DNA of 64,000 nucleotides from Cylindrotheca closterium (Eukaryota; Bacillariophyta; Bacillariophyceae; Bacillariales; Bacillariaceae), in contig CAKOGP040002202.1 of the NCBI GenBank assembly GCA_933822405.4, positions 447,765 through 511,764 of the forward strand. The letters run 5' to 3'. Of this stretch, positions 53,645-63,752 are shown piece after piece (position 1 is the stretch's first letter; each line of letters begins with the position of its first letter). The position numbers were made by a program, and so were the translations under genes. A model generated the notes under the pieces. That model saw only the letters and a program-made list of their open reading frames with translations, did not search any database and was not told the DNA's origin.

Positions 53645-54622
53645 AAATGGGTTCAGTTTGGATAGTCGGCGCAAGTGATATGTTGCCTCTCTTACTGAAT
53701 GAATCATCAAAACACAATGAATTTAGATTAATTGTATAATATTTTAGTAGTTTATAATAAACAACTTTTAATAGACTGTACTCTTATCATGATGATGAAG
53801 AAGGGACGTTGGTCTTGCGACAGTTGACAATCGAATCACGAGTCCAGAACTTTTGTTGACATGACAGAAGCACCCACAGTCGGGTTAGAACCGGTTTAAT
53901 ACCAAGTAGTAGTTCCTCTAGAAAAATTGTTCAAAACCATTCCACTATGGAAATATTGAGTGCAACTTGCAACTCTTCTTGACAAAAAAGGCTGAAAGGT
54001 CAACGCTGACGGTGGTTTCTTCTTGTTGGTAGGCCACCACCCTAGCCAGCACCATCACAGCAGCGATCCAGATATTTCTCGAACACGACGCAACTCCTTG
54101 AGATTTAAAATGAAATTGAAAGACTTTGGATCTTTTCCTGAGATCGTTGAATCGTCCTCGTATCCACTTGCCGTGGCCGTTTTGTACGGAGTCTCAAAGC
54201 TGATTCATTCATACTAGTAGTATTTAGTAGTACTATGTTGTTGACTTTCCACTCTAAGCTCTCAGTCTATAACTCTTGGCTTGTCTTCGCTGGTCCGTAG
54301 TTTGAATGCTAATCTCCAACTGTTTCGATCGCTTCTTGCAAGACCTTTGAAAACAGGCCTGAACCAAAATCAAAGAAAAGAATAGCCTGAACAAACTACT
54401 CCCTGAAATCCATTGTGGTCCGTCAATGATCCGTGCACCTTTTCAAAATGTGATAATAATACCGGCACCACTATGACGCAAGTCTTGATGATACGAGCGT
54501 TTTGCCAACGATCTGACAAATGAAGAAAGATAGTACGGAGCGTTGAGTATGGTAGTGTTGTTATCCTAGTTCCCTGATACCTAGAGATTGATGCATGTCA
54601 AAAGAAAAATAAGGAATAAATT
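53645..54622. other. Intergenic region with duplicated flank
   Basis: About 980 bp containing the left copy of a direct repeat (about 54018-54350). No supported gene; a 64-codon ORF inside the repeat is not kept in the other copy. Confidence 0.5.
54018..54350. repeat. Direct repeat flanking the Sec14-DUF6824 gene, left copy
   Basis: AGCGATCCAGAT.TTTCTCGAACACG, GAAAGACTTTGGATCTTTTC and CTCAAAGCTGATTCATTCA recur in the same order at about 56600-56950. Similarity fades through GTAG.TTGAATG to CTTGCA.GACCT. The two copies lie on either side of the gene at 54623-56437. Confidence 0.75.
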
Positions 54623-56437
54623 ATGAGCAAATCCCCAGATACAATCTCAAACAAATCATCGTGCCTTCGCAGATGCGATTGCTCAGACAGGGGAAATACG
54701 ACCAACCAATTGGCTAACTGCCGCAACAGGCATTCCATTTATGAAGATACGCTGGTGGAAGGCATGCAGCATCTCTCTTTTGATCAGATTCAGCATGAGC
54801 AGGAATTACTTCACGGAGTTGCGGATGAAGTTAAGCTGAATGAAAATACAATCAACGACTTGCTCCTTAGGCTGGAGATGCATCTTAATCGGATGAAGAA
54901 AGGAACCGCCTTCGAATCAGCGCAAAGGCAAGACCCATCTTATGTTTCGAATCGAGAACTACAGCTAGCTTTCTTGCGAGCGAAGAGGTTTGAGCCTAAA
55001 GGTGCAGCTGAGAAACTGATTAACCACTTCAAGTACAAACGCGACCTCTTTGGCGAAGGCAGCTTGGTTCGGGACATCACCGCACAAGATTTGGGCCAAG
55101 ATGACTTAACCTGCTTATTGGAAGGCTTTTTCCAATACTCCCCGTTTCGTGATCGATCAGGACGAACGATCCTGTTGGAGTTCCCCGGCATACGATCCAA
55201 GAGAACAATCCGTACATTGTTGCGAGCCAGATTTTACGCTGCAGCCAACAATGTTGAAACAATGGTGGATCTTAGCAAAGGAACTGTCATCGTGAGCTAC
55301 TTTGTGGAAAAGTATCAAGATCATTTGAATGGGTCGGGGTTCGTAGAAACAGCAAAGTTTTACCATGAAGCTGTTCCCTTGAAAACAGATGGGTTTCATT
55401 TATGTTGCAGCAGTTCATTTGAATGCATGGTGACCAGGGCATGCATCGCACTAATCCCGCATCGTGACCGCGTCAAGTCACGGGTGCACTTTGGATCTCA
55501 TACAGAATGTCAATATTTGCTCGCAAGCTATGGCATATTCAGAGCCGCGCTTCCTTTGAAAGGACCGGATAATGAGATGGATTTGAACCATCACAATGCT
55601 TGGTTTCAGAGACGGAAGCTTCGCGAGATAGAGAAACCGCAACATATGTCAGTGCACATTCCTTCTTCTGATGTATTTACAACGCACCAACGGAGCACAC
55701 CATGCCATAGAAACTCATCAAGCTCGGACAGTGGCAATGCAAACGATGTCTTGTGCTTGGGTAAAAGGATCAAAGGTGTGGGTAACGAACGACTGCATTC
55801 CTTGGCGCTCAGTTATGCCACAGCTTACAGAAATGGAAGCTTTTCCAATCGACGAACCATTGTTTCTGGAATTATTGATGAAGTCCATAGGCACGGCGGT
55901 AGATTTCTGAAGCCAGACCCTCAAGTTGCAGGTTCAATGCCATCTGAGGATGAAGGGAAGATCGTATGGGTAGAACTAACTCGAGATGAACAACGTGCCA
56001 AGGTTACACAGCTCTTCCGCAATCTGCGTCATCATCGGTCTCGACAGGGCTCCATTGTTTCAAACAATGCTACAGCAGCAGCGCCTCCGTCTTTGCTGCC
56101 ATCAGGGGCACCCGTATCTACAGCATCATCATTATCAACAAGTCCTCCGGTAATTGTGGAAAAGATCGGCCCACACGATGTCTTGTTTGGGTACCAGCTC
56201 GATAACCCAGGCAACCAACGACTGCGAGAGCTCGTTTTCGGACTAGCAGACGAGTACAACCGCACCGATCGCGGGGAGAAGAAGAAAAAAGTGTTGCAAT
56301 TGCTGGGAACCATACGAAATAGAGGTGGTCGTTTTCTGAAGCCTTGCAAAGATGGTACGGGATGGGAAGTGGTATCCGATGAAGTTGCGCGTAAGAAGGT
56401 TTCCATGCAATTTCGCAATCTCCGAAGATCACGTTGA
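54623..56437 (+). CDS. CRAL-TRIO/Sec14-like lipid-binding domain fused to two DUF6824 domains
   Basis: 604 aa, intronless. Residues about 60-310 resemble a CRAL-TRIO N-domain plus Sec14-like lipid pocket (LQLAFLRAKRFEPKGAAEKL, then FRDRSGRTILLEF, then HHEA/FYHEAVPLKTDGFH and SHTECQYLLA). Such proteins bind or exchange phosphoinositides and other lipids. Residues about 375-480 and 515-604 each match the diatom-type DUF6824 domain: NDVLCLGKRIKGVGNERL...GGRFLKP...KVTQLFRNLR and HDVLFGYQLDNPGNQRL...GGRFLKP...KVSMQFRNLR. The usual first motif is DVLxGRGxxxxxHxGN; both copies have lost the GRG (LGK, GYQ). The fusion of a lipid-binding fold with two DUF6824 copies is unusual. Possibly a lipid-sensing regulator, but this is inference. 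Confidence 0.7.
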   Translation: MSKSPDTISNKSSCLRRCDCSDRGNTTNQLANCRNRHSIYEDTLVEGMQHLSFDQIQHEQELLHGVADEVKLNENTINDLLLRLEMHLNRMKKGTAFESAQRQDPSYVSNRELQLAFLRAKRFEPKGAAEKLINHFKYKRDLFGEGSLVRDITAQDLGQDDLTCLLEGFFQYSPFRDRSGRTILLEFPGIRSKRTIRTLLRARFYAAANNVETMVDLSKGTVIVSYFVEKYQDHLNGSGFVETAKFYHEAVPLKTDGFHLCCSSSFECMVTRACIALIPHRDRVKSRVHFGSHTECQYLLASYGIFRAALPLKGPDNEMDLNHHNAWFQRRKLREIEKPQHMSVHIPSSDVFTTHQRSTPCHRNSSSSDSGNANDVLCLGKRIKGVGNERLHSLALSYATAYRNGSFSNRRTIVSGIIDEVHRHGGRFLKPDPQVAGSMPSEDEGKIVWVELTRDEQRAKVTQLFRNLRHHRSRQGSIVSNNATAAAPPSLLPSGAPVSTASSLSTSPPVIVEKIGPHDVLFGYQLDNPGNQRLRELVFGLADEYNRTDRGEKKKKVLQLLGTIRNRGGRFLKPCKDGTGWEVVSDEVARKKVSMQFRNLRRSR

Positions 56438-57182
56438 GATTAAAAAGTACTAGGAGACAGGCATCGATATTGCACTGACCACGTGGTGGGATCACCATCA
56501 CGATCATCTTCTATATATTTATTCTTTTAAAAAAGGAAAACCTTTGCGCATATATACATTGTTGTTCCATGTACCTTGCAACTTCAAAATTTTCTGATGG
56601 TGGTTTCCATCCCGCACTCTAGCAGTCATGATAGCGATCCAGATCTTTCTCGAACACGACGCAACTCCTTGAGCTTTACTGAAAATGAAAGACTTTGGAT
56701 CTTTTCCTGAGATCGTTGAATCGTCCTCGCATCTAGTTGCCGTGGTCGTTTTGGACGGACAAGTCTCAAAGCTGATTCATTCAGCATATCCTCCTTGTGA
56801 TGATTTTCCTATCTCGAGTTCTGCCAATAGCTGTTGTCTTTGATGGATTCCCGTGTAGCTTGAATGTTATCCTCGAGCCGTTCGGATGAATGTCATTTTC
56901 GTTCAAAATTTGTGGCATTCCATCGTTTCTTGCAGGACCTGACTGCCGGTAGTGACTTTTCCCTGCACGTTTGAGAGTTCGGGTGTTCAAGTTTCCAGAG
57001 GGTAGAAATGGTCTGTCCGTCGTCTTTGGGCGTCCAGGTTTCGGGAACAATCCTGTAAAATGCCTTGCTCGTTCATTCGAGTGCCTCGATACAAAAATAA
57101 AGGATACAATGCCACCATACCGGTAAGCCTCAGCCTTGATTGATCATGATAGACCATTGTTAGTAGGAAGAAGGCAAGCTCC
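56438..57182. other. Convergent intergenic region with right copy of the direct repeat
   Basis: 745 bp between the Sec14-DUF6824 gene (plus) and TatD gene (minus). About 56600-56950 repeats 54018-54350. No supported gene. Confidence 0.55.
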
Positions 57183-58526
57183 TCAAAAGCCATACAATGC
57201 CATGGAATTGGCATAGCATGCGTCTGCGACCGTTTCCACCGAGACGTCTTTGACACCGGCAATCACTTCGGCAACTTGGACAATTTGGCAGGGTTCGTTG
57301 CGCCCCTTGACCATTTTGCCCTTTTCATACTTTTTGTAATTCTTGGATTCCCACTTGGTCTTGACAAATGAATAGCCAGCATGGGTCGCCTTGACGTCAC
57401 AATAGGGGCAATCCGTTTCCAACAGAATCTTGTCCAAGGGAATTTGCTGGACCACTTGTAGATTTTCTTCTGTTTTCAAGGAACATCCATTCAATCCAAT
57501 GTAGAGACCCATTTCAATAAATTCATTGGCCAGCTCGATGCTTCCATCAAAAGAATGCACGACACCTTTGCAACCAACGCTAGTTGTTTCACCTTTTGTG
57601 TTGTGGCTCCGTAGTATTTCCGCCAAGTCTCGGCCCACATTGCGATTGTGCAAAAAGAATGGCAAATCTTGGAGCTCAGGAGCCGACTGAAAAGTCTGTA
57701 ACTGCTTTTGAAAGTACTCTTGTTGAATCTCCTTGGAACAGAACTCGAGTCGATCATAATCCAGCCCAAATTCCCCAATGGCCCAGACACTTTGATCCTT
57801 TTGGCCTTCTACAGCGAGTGCTTTGAGTTCCTCCAAGACTTGCTGAGGATCATTGGGATGAGGTGGTAGATTCATGTCATCATTTGCATCCTCGTCTTTG
57901 TATTCCGGATCACATCGATCCACAAACTCTTGTTGGCATCGTGTGGGATGCACTCCAATCGTACAACCAAAGTGCAGTACACCACCACCACCACCACCAC
58001 CATCGCTACTATCATTATTGTTATTCTTGTTGTATTCCTCCCACTTTTGTCGCAGTTCACGAACCAATGCCAACGCCCGACGACTTTCTCGCAAGGTACC
58101 CGCCGTCAAGATCAAGTGTGTGATTCCCGCTTCCACAGATCGTTGTAGGACATCTTCGTAATCGGGGTCGTGTCGTAGTTTCCCATTGTATTCCCCCATG
58201 TAGCGGTCGTCCAGTAAATTGGCACCAATGTCGACAAATCTCATAGTAGCACCATTGGATTTATCATTGTCGTTGGCGGCCGCCATGATGCGGTCCACGT
58301 GAAGTGATGATGAGATTGACCACAACGATTTAGAAGAAGATGACGAAAAGGTCCGAAGCTTTGGTAGCAAGCTGAAAGAATGAATGTGTTTTAGTGAAAG
58401 TAAAATGGTTGTTACTAGTAGGAAAAGGTGTGGAACCTTTGGGCTTTTGTAAAAGAAATGCTGACCTGTTATTGTCCACACTGTTTGGATCCTCATTTCA
58501 TTTTGAGGATGTTGATTTTCATTCAT
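57183..58526 (-). CDS. TatD-family metal-dependent nuclease
   Basis: 447 aa. The catalytic domain starts at MRFVDIGANLLDDRY, the form seen in eukaryotic TATDN1 proteins. Family blocks follow: GCTIGVHPTR, WAIGEFGLDYDR, FFLHNRNVGRDL, GVVHSFDGSIELA, GLYIGLNGCSLKT and ILLETDCPYC. TatD proteins are 3'-5' exonucleases/endonucleases of the amidohydrolase fold, linked to DNA repair and apoptotic DNA cleavage. The N-terminal 90 residues hold a hydrophobic stretch (LFLLVTTILLSL) and Ser-rich region that could be a plastid or secretory leader. Alternatively translation begins at the internal Met in RIMAAAND. A His-coding (CCA)n repeat region lies at about 57981-58004. Confidence 0.85.
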   Translation of the reverse strand: MNENQHPQNEMRIQTVWTITGQHFFYKSPKVPHLFLLVTTILLSLKHIHSFSLLPKLRTFSSSSSKSLWSISSSLHVDRIMAAANDNDKSNGATMRFVDIGANLLDDRYMGEYNGKLRHDPDYEDVLQRSVEAGITHLILTAGTLRESRRALALVRELRQKWEEYNKNNNNDSSDGGGGGGGVLHFGCTIGVHPTRCQQEFVDRCDPEYKDEDANDDMNLPPHPNDPQQVLEELKALAVEGQKDQSVWAIGEFGLDYDRLEFCSKEIQQEYFQKQLQTFQSAPELQDLPFFLHNRNVGRDLAEILRSHNTKGETTSVGCKGVVHSFDGSIELANEFIEMGLYIGLNGCSLKTEENLQVVQQIPLDKILLETDCPYCDVKATHAGYSFVKTKWESKNYKKYEKGKMVKGRNEPCQIVQVAEVIAGVKDVSVETVADACYANSMALYGF

Positions 58527-58830
58527 CCGTGGTCAGTGCGTTGGGTACCTGGTACGTGTATACGGACAGACATCTCCTTGAACACGCGGGTACACGCACA
58601 GACTTCACCTGCGGGACTGGCTTGCTTGCGACCATGAGCTCTGATCAGAAGTGTTCGGAAATTGTGAATTTTCAAACTGTTTTTTATATCGTGAAAACTT
58701 GTGTGTGTGTGTGTGTGTGTGTGAGAAGACAGAAGCAGGCCATTCCAACAACATCAACATTTGTCCTTTCCGAATATTAAAAATACACAGCACAGCCCAA
58801 CACAACACAACAACCAAAACAAACAAGAAG
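58527..58830. promoter_or_regulatory. Divergent promoter region with GT microsatellite
   Basis: 305 bp between the TatD and second BTB gene. It contains an 11-unit GT repeat (58701-58722) within the 130 bp before the BTB start. Confidence 0.45.
58701..58722. repeat. (GT)11 microsatellite
   Basis: Uninterrupted GT dinucleotide run, about 110 bp upstream of the BTB gene ATG. Confidence 0.9.
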
Positions 58831-60210
58831 ATGCCCACGCGCAAGGCGGACGAAATCACTGGAAACTCCCCCGGTGGTAGTGACAATAAAAATAACATCC
58901 ACAATCACAAGGATGATGAAAACACCCCAGTTGCCAAGAAACTGAAATCCTCTCCGACCGACATGATCATCAAGTTGGGAGCGGAAAAATACGAATATCA
59001 TTGCCATTCCATCCACATGGCCATGCAAAGTGACTTTATCGATGCGGCTTTGGCCTCACCGATGCGAGAAAGCGTCACCAAGGTTATTGAACTCCCAGAT
59101 GTAACTCCCAAAATATGGGGATTGATGATGAAGATTATTGATTCCCCGCACGTGGCTAACTTTCTAGGCACGACCATGGGCGACGTCCTCTTGGCAGCCG
59201 AAAAGTTTGACCAATATCAATTTATCAATGGTCTTGCCTGTTGTGCCAAACAGGTCTCACTGGGATTTCATCAATTGAATAAAATGTTCCACACGGATCG
59301 ATTAAAAGCGGAACTCAAGATCAATAGTGCGATACGGCACGCCATTCAATGCGACAAGATGCAACTGAAGCAATCCATGCCGTCGGTGGTGGCCTTTTTT
59401 CGACTGGCACTAGCAATGCCAAAAGAAGGAAAAAGCTACAGTGGTGGACTCAGCTTCAAGGAAGAACAATTGAAACTGCTGGCACCGCTGATAGCCAAAG
59501 AAAAATTGGTGGGTGATCGGTGGACCGAGGAGGAGATCTTATGTCCGCTATTTCCAAAGCACTATTTGGCTACCTTAATGAAGGTATATGAAGACAAGAC
59601 CTTTGGGCCCATGCACCAGCGCAAGCCCATGAAGCAGGCGACCTTGTGGCTCAAAAAGGTCACCAAGACGAAAAAGTACAAAATTTCCGTCCTCCGAAAC
59701 ACGAATCAATCCAGCGCAACCCCTTCCTTCATTGGTAGTCCCCAACCGCATAGTAGCATAGAATGGGGCAATGATGAATTACCAAATGCCATGATAGGCT
59801 TGAAAAAGCTTTCCAATGGCGGCAACTGGGTAATTGCCACTGCACGAACGGTTGTCGGGGAGAATGGGCATCACCCACACTCCCAAGTGTTGTGGAGGTG
59901 TCCCATGAGCACCAACTTTGTCAACTTTCCACCCACAAAGGGATGGGTCAAAGTAGACGAGGATGCTCCCAAGGGTTCCTTGAGGATTGAATTGGGAGAA
60001 ACGGATTCCGATCGTCATTCTTCGTCTCCTTCTGCGGTTATGGCTCGTCATCGACGGCGGGTGCATGTGGCTGCTGCTGCTGCTCCTCCTCCTCCTCCTG
60101 CTGCTCGCAATGATGATAATAATAATAATAATAACGCTGCAGGAGCTGGAGCTGGAGGGGACAATGCTCCAGCACAAGGTGGTGGTGGTCCATTGAACGT
60201 AATAGAATAG
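58831..60210 (+). CDS. BTB/POZ-domain protein, family member 2
   Basis: 459 aa, intronless, from ATG 58831. Close paralogue of the gene at 52307: same leader ending TPVAKKLK, BTB domain (DMIIKLGAEKYEYHCHSIHM, SDFIDAALASPMRES), then EILCPLFPKHYL, NWVIATAR and MSTNFVNFPPTKGW. The tail differs: His/Arg patch, then poly-Ala, poly-Pro and poly-Asn runs coded by trinucleotide repeats. Conserved residues outside the BTB fold (the roughly 270-residue C-terminal region) suggest a second folded domain particular to this family. Confidence 0.8.
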   Translation: MPTRKADEITGNSPGGSDNKNNIHNHKDDENTPVAKKLKSSPTDMIIKLGAEKYEYHCHSIHMAMQSDFIDAALASPMRESVTKVIELPDVTPKIWGLMMKIIDSPHVANFLGTTMGDVLLAAEKFDQYQFINGLACCAKQVSLGFHQLNKMFHTDRLKAELKINSAIRHAIQCDKMQLKQSMPSVVAFFRLALAMPKEGKSYSGGLSFKEEQLKLLAPLIAKEKLVGDRWTEEEILCPLFPKHYLATLMKVYEDKTFGPMHQRKPMKQATLWLKKVTKTKKYKISVLRNTNQSSATPSFIGSPQPHSSIEWGNDELPNAMIGLKKLSNGGNWVIATARTVVGENGHHPHSQVLWRCPMSTNFVNFPPTKGWVKVDEDAPKGSLRIELGETDSDRHSSSPSAVMARHRRRVHVAAAAAPPPPPAARNDDNNNNNNAAGAGAGGDNAPAQGGGGPLNVIE

Positions 60211-60628
60211 TTGAACCGCTCTACCCAGAGTATGATGGATGGATGGATGGATCCATTCATTCATTCATTCATTCGACATGCATGAGAGAAAGCAATAAGG
60301 AATGCCGACCGTTCTCCTGCTATACTGCTCGTCATTCTTGACGGTGAGTGGATGATGCTGCTGGCAATGGTGATGCCGATGATGGAGCTCAAGGGGACGG
60401 TGGTCCAGCATAGGGTGATCCATAGAGAATGCAGTTGAACCGTACCGGTTGACTAGGGGATTTTTGCCGATCATTCATTCGTTCGTCTCCTGCTGTTGCT
60501 CATCATTGTCGCCGGGTGAATACTGCTGCTCGCAATGATGGAACTGGGGGAAACGAGGATCCAGCACAAGGTGACGCTTCACATTGAAGGTACCGGTACA
60601 CTACTATAGTTGAACTGTACCAAACGGA
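60021..60628. repeat. Three degenerate tandem copies of the BTB gene 3' end
   Basis: Copies at about 60021-60229, 60310-60452 and 60481-60628. Each has CGTCTCCT/TTCTCCTGC, a GCTC.TCATT/CGTCATC patch, GCTGCT...GCAATG, a CCAGCA motif and ends near GTTGAAC(C/T)G. Copy 1 is coding; copies 2 and 3 are non-coding relics. Confidence 0.6.
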
Positions 60629-60876
60629 TGATTGGTCAAAAGTACAGTCTTACAGTACAAGGTACCTGGTACAGTGTATATAGAGGGGATTAATTGCTAC
60701 AAAAAATCAACATATGATTAGTTCGACTAACTCAAACAAGGAAAGAAAACTTTTTGGTTCTGTCATTATTCCAGCATTATTTTGCAGTAGAAATCTCCCA
60801 GCGTATAGTACTGTACAGAAAGGCCATCCCAAGGCCGAGGCATTGGAGTTCATTGTTCTTTTATTACATTCGAAAG

Positions 60877-62008
60877 ATGGATTATCCCGGTTTCGTCGAA
60901 GAAACGGGTCCCTCCAGCAGCAACGACGACTACTCAGATGACGATGAAGAAGCTCAAATCCTCGCCTACCGATCTTACACTCCGACTCGGAAAAGACAAG
61001 TACGAATATCACTTGTCACTCCATGATCATGGCATATCACAGCGGCTTCATTGATACTGCATTGGCGACGCCTATGCAAGAGAGTCAAACACGTATCATT
61101 GACTTGCCTGATGGAACTCCTCAAGTTTGGAGTTGGATGATGCACTTCCTAGACCCGCCGACTTTTATGCCACGGCACCCATGGAGCTTGAAAATCTGGT
61201 TTTAGTAGCAGAGAAATTTGATGAATACGAATTCACCAAAGGGATTTTTGGTTGTGAAACGGAGATAACCAAGTTCTATGGTTTTCTTCGGAAGCGATTG
61301 GATTCAAATCAAGGGTTGCTCGATTCCGAAAAATTGAGCTATTATATTACGCAGGCTCTCCGATGCAATCAAATTCAATTGAAGAAATCAATGCCTGACA
61401 TTTTGGACTTCTTTCGCCGAGCTCTCACCTTGCCGGAAGGAGCTGGAAATCATTGTGGTGGGCTCATTTTTACGAAAGAAGAACTTCAACAACTGGCGCC
61501 TTTGATTGCAGAACACAACTTACTAGGCGACCGATGGACTAAGGAAGAAATACTGTGCCCTTTGTTTCCAAAACATTTTCTGACCACTTTATTGATCGAC
61601 TATGAAGAAATGAGATTTGGTCCCATGTGCAAACGCCGCCCCATGACAAAAGCGGGCTTGGTGTTGGAAACAAGCGAGGGCAAGGGTGGAATCATTGCAA
61701 ATCTAAGGTCTGATATAAGCCCGAACGCGGAAACGCTCTTCAGCGGTACTGTCCAGCGTGCTGAACGTAAATCCTGGAGTAACGATCTACGAAGTGCCAA
61801 ACTAGTCTTGGGCAAGAGTCGAGATGGCAATTGGGTGATTCAGGCTTCCATTAATGTTAATGAACAGAGACACATTCGTGACTTGTGGCAATCCCCCATG
61901 AGCTTCAACTGTTTGAATGCCCCTCCAATGAAACCATGGCAAAAACTTCACAACAGTGCACCCAAGGGTCGTTTGAAAATCGTTCTGGAACCTAATTTCC
62001 CATATTGA
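60877..62008 (+). pseudogene. BTB/POZ family member 3, frameshifted
   Basis: Similar to the two intact genes over nearly full length, but the frame changes three times in the N-terminal third: near 60940, near 61010 and near 61170. The pieces read SSSNDDYSDDDE, KKLKSSPTDLTLRLGKDKYEYH, SGFIDTALATPMQES and VLVAEKFDEYEF in three different frames. From 61127 a 293-codon frame is open to 62008 and keeps EILCPLFPKHFL, GNWVIQASIN and MSFNCLNAPPMKPW. The BTB domain cannot be translated. Its relatives have no introns, so splicing is an unlikely rescue. Sequencing error is possible but three sites make it less likely. Confidence 0.75.
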
Positions 62009-62905
62009 ATGCCAAAGTTGCCCACTAAACTGTCAGAATTCACATGCTTGGAAGATCTGCTTTTGGCAGAAGAGAGTTTCAAACGATATCCATTTATCAA
62101 AGGCCGTGTTTTCTGTGATGCACACATTACTCAAAGATTGAAATCCGAATGCAGTCTGGTTTACATGGACAGTGGAGAAGCAAGAAAAACTATGTCATAC
62201 TTGATCGAAATCTCCCTCCGATGCATCAAGATTCCTCGGTTGGGGAATTCCAAGGTTGGCATTGTCGCATTCTTTCGTCGGGTTCTCACTTCATCAGTCG
62301 AGACTAAAGATTATCATGGTGGTCATCTCGGTTTCAGTGAGGAACAACTAAAACAGCTCGCACCACTGATTGCAGAAGAAAACATGCTTGTGATCGATGG
62401 AGAGGAGATTTTGTGTCCTTTATTTGCAAAGTACTACTCGTCTACGTCGCTGAAAGGGTACGAAGAATATACGTTTCGGGTCCCTTCGCGTTCAAACTGT
62501 GGTTTTGAAATTGGAGATCAGCCCAACTCAAGTCGTCAACCTTGTCAAGCTCCTAAACACTTCATACATAACACCCATTGTATTTTCCGGGCATCTCCAC
62601 GGTGCGAATTGGCCTCACGATTTGCAAGGAGCAAGGCTAGAAATAGCACAAGGTATCCACGGTGATTGGGACATTGCTGCTCGAAGAAACCAGAACCAAA
62701 ATTGGCGCACACTATGGTGGGCTCCTCAGAGTATGCATTTGACAAGTGCTGACCCCGAAAGCCTGTGGATTAGACGAGTTGATAACATACCTATTGACAC
62801 ATTGATGGTGGTTCCAAACGCAACGAGACTGCAAGTGTCACAAACTCGATGCTGGTACAGCCAAGCCTCCAGTCGTAGCTTTTGTGATTCTCAAAGCTAT
62901 CAGAT
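62009..62905 (+). pseudogene. BTB/POZ family member 4, N-terminally truncated and frameshifted
   Basis: It begins directly after the stop of member 3, in the same frame. The region matching LLLAEESFKRYPFIKGRVFC is present, but the BTB domain is missing. FSEEQLKQLAPLIAEENM and EEILCPLFAKYY are kept. Near 62480 the frame breaks; the rest of the family match (LEIAQGIHGDWDIAARRNQNQNWRTLWW) continues in another frame from 62499 to about 62850. Confidence 0.75.
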
Positions 62906-62934
62906 TCTTTATGTACATATATATGCGTGATCAC

Positions 62935-63240
62935 TCCATGTAAAATATTAGCTGGGTGACAATACACCGTCACCAATGAATGTACAGTGGAAGAGCAACA
63001 TAGGTTCGCCACTTTCGAAATGTGGCGCTCTTGATTTGTTGCGCAGATGAATGTGTCGAGTGGGTGTTCTAGAGCGAAGTCGTAGTCAACAAGGCAGACT
63101 GCGTATCTGATGTTAATAGAATCAAAGGTGAAGAACAAGACGGCTCGTATATAGGACTCTTCGATTCTTTCAATCTGCAATAGTCCAGGAACACTTTCAA
63201 TATCCACCGATGGCTTCACAGAATGAACATTTCGTACCAT
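62935..63240 (-). other. Possible exon running into the sequence gap, unrecognised
   Basis: The minus-strand frame is open from the gap edge to 62791; its 5' part (about 100 codons) reads as ordinary protein (SINIRYAVCLVDYDFALEHP). The part below about 62930 overlaps the BTB relic and is probably not coding. Another minus-strand frame on the far side of the gap starts at ATG 63770 and has 46 codons before the Ns. The two may belong to one gene broken by the gap. I cannot assign a family. Confidence 0.3.
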
Positions 63241-63242
63241 AA

Positions 63243-63631
63243 NNNNNNNNNNNNNNNNNNNNNNNNNNNNNNNNNNNNNNNNNNNNNNNNNNNNNNNNNN
63301 NNNNNNNNNNNNNNNNNNNNNNNNNNNNNNNNNNNNNNNNNNNNNNNNNNNNNNNNNNNNNNNNNNNNNNNNNNNNNNNNNNNNNNNNNNNNNNNNNNNN
63401 NNNNNNNNNNNNNNNNNNNNNNNNNNNNNNNNNNNNNNNNNNNNNNNNNNNNNNNNNNNNNNNNNNNNNNNNNNNNNNNNNNNNNNNNNNNNNNNNNNNN
63501 NNNNNNNNNNNNNNNNNNNNNNNNNNNNNNNNNNNNNNNNNNNNNNNNNNNNNNNNNNNNNNNNNNNNNNNNNNNNNNNNNNNNNNNNNNNNNNNNNNNN
63601 NNNNNNNNNNNNNNNNNNNNNNNNNNNNNNN
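63243..63631. other. Assembly gap (389 N)
   Basis: Unknown bases; true length unknown. Frames reported across it are not meaningful. Confidence 1.
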
Positions 63632-63752
63632 TTTTCACAGCGGAAAAATCATCAATATAGCGATTCATATACCACGTCGAAGAAAGGTCGACCTTGCCGT
63701 TCCTGGTTTGGATTTGGTCGTCACGACACAACAACGGGGTTGAGCTTTCGTC

